Positions 63,566 through 64,000 of a stretch of DNA of 64,000 bases are shown one piece after another; positions within the stretch are counted from its first letter, which is position 1; each line of letters starts with the position of its first letter. The DNA comes from Hermatobates lingyangjiaoensis (lineage: Eukaryota; Arthropoda; Insecta; Hemiptera; Hermatobatidae), in NCBI GenBank assembly GCA_026182355.1, contig JAPFBL010001000.1, forward strand, positions 1 through 64,000, given 5' to 3'. The notes below the pieces were generated by a model. The model had not been told where the DNA came from and searched no databases. It worked only from the letters and a program-made list of their open reading frames with translations. The translations under genes and the position numbers were made by a program.

Positions 63566-64000
63566 TATAAACCGTAACAAGCGGTCTTCGTCAGAGTCAA
63601 AAACCCAACTGAACACTAGATGCAGAAAACATCTGGTGAGGAGTTGAGAAGAGTGGGAGGGAAGAGTGGTATTTTAAAAAGGTGAAAGCACAGGAAAGGA
63701 CTAATGTCCAGAAAGGGATGTTTGGGGAAACAAACGAGTACAGTAAGAAAAAGTAAAAAACTATCCGCTAGCTATCCCCAAACATCCCTTTCTGGACATT
63801 AGTCCTTTCACCTTTTTAAAATACCACTCTTCCCTCCCACTCTTCTCAACTCCTCACCAGATGTTTTCTGCATCTAGTGTTCAGTTGGGTTTTTGACTCT
63901 GACGAAGACCGCTTGTTACGGTTGAAAGATCTTAGTCTTGTTTTCCCTTTTCTTATTGTGGTTTGATCATTGATTGTTGTTTCACGTGTTTATGTGAAAT
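63563..64000. mobile_element. PLE family A palindrome with extended leader, open at the window end
   Basis: Left arm 63570-63737 and right arm 63772-63937 are inverted. They share about 130 bp upstream of the ribozyme (ending TGCATCTAGTGTTCAGTTGG), so this shows more of the parent element than other copies. The left arm ends in stem II, and the right core (63895-63937) is complete. Confidence 0.8.
63895..63937 (+). ncRNA. Hammerhead-like ribozyme motif, family A
   Basis: Complete core, all stems, and upstream GTTGGGTTTTT able to pair through GGG with CCC downstream (one base change in CCCTTT). Confidence 0.7.

Overview
The window is AT-rich, repeat-saturated nuclear DNA from a eukaryote. The transposon mix (Penelope-like elements, Helitrons, hAT, mariner, a tRNA-derived SINE), the absence of operons and the microsatellites point to an invertebrate animal. 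A SINE tail ending in AACCT units (reverse strand TTAGG-like) weakly favours an arthropod. I cannot name the species. I found no convincing host protein gene, rRNA or functional tRNA; every recognisable coding piece belongs to a mobile element.

The dominant theme is dozens of truncated Penelope-like retroelement (PLE) terminal repeats (pLTRs), nearly all bounded by (TA)n tracts and often arranged head to head as long palindromes. Most carry a hammerhead-ribozyme-like core: CTGANGA, a short hairpin, GAAA, then a short self-complementary stem III starting with A and ending with U, flanked by complementary stem I strands. I group them into sequence families named here only. A: CTGACGA, stem III AGATCT, stem I GACT/AGTC. 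B: CTGATGA, ATAT. C, D, E: CTGAAGA or CTGAGGA, ACGT. F, G: same layout with decayed cores. H: GGC/GCC stem II, cleavage after ATC, stem I TCTC/GAGA. I: AATT, TCTC/GAGA. J: ATAT, downstream of a PLE ORF end. K: ACATGT, GTC/GAC. L: ACGCGT. M: AGCT, AAC/GTT. In several places the ribozyme is followed on the same strand by the start of a PLE ORF that reads through a C-L-K-E-G-L-L-P-x-Y-T-N-I type block and then runs straight into (TA)n. One segment (8735-8914) is the probable C-terminal GIY-YIG end of a PLE ORF, followed by its own ribozyme.

Layout. 1-2440: Helitron piece, hAT fragment, SINE. 2680-7150: AT-rich repeats, one TIR element, local tandem arrays. 7318-8263: an inverted plus tandem triplication of an unrecognised coding-like unit. 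8266-14290: dense PLE/ribozyme cassettes, including a unit with CCAAT and TATA boxes at 10225-10535. 14845-16700: GA-rich duplications and a minisatellite. 17380-26080: SINEs, PLE cassettes, and a Helitron carrying a nested hAT. 27190-28860: a satellite. 29255-43750: PLE palindromes and 5-prime ends throughout, plus a 265-bp TIR element. 44500-49740: duplications and a satellite with a 368-bp higher-order period. 50380-53050: more PLE cassettes. 53059-60211: three hAT elements, Helitrons, a SINE, two related TIR elements, and a perfect 253-bp ribozyme palindrome inserted with a 12-bp target duplication. 60730-61560: GA satellite. 62402-63157: a complete-ended, internally deleted mariner. 63205-64000: PLE cassettes.

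The parts act as genome parasites, not as a pathway. PLE transcripts would be cut by the terminal ribozymes and copied into TA-rich targets. Helitron, hAT, SINE, LINE-tail and mariner insertions are layered on and in them, giving a relative order of events. All structural calls are from reading the sequence by eye; ribozyme activity is predicted, not shown.
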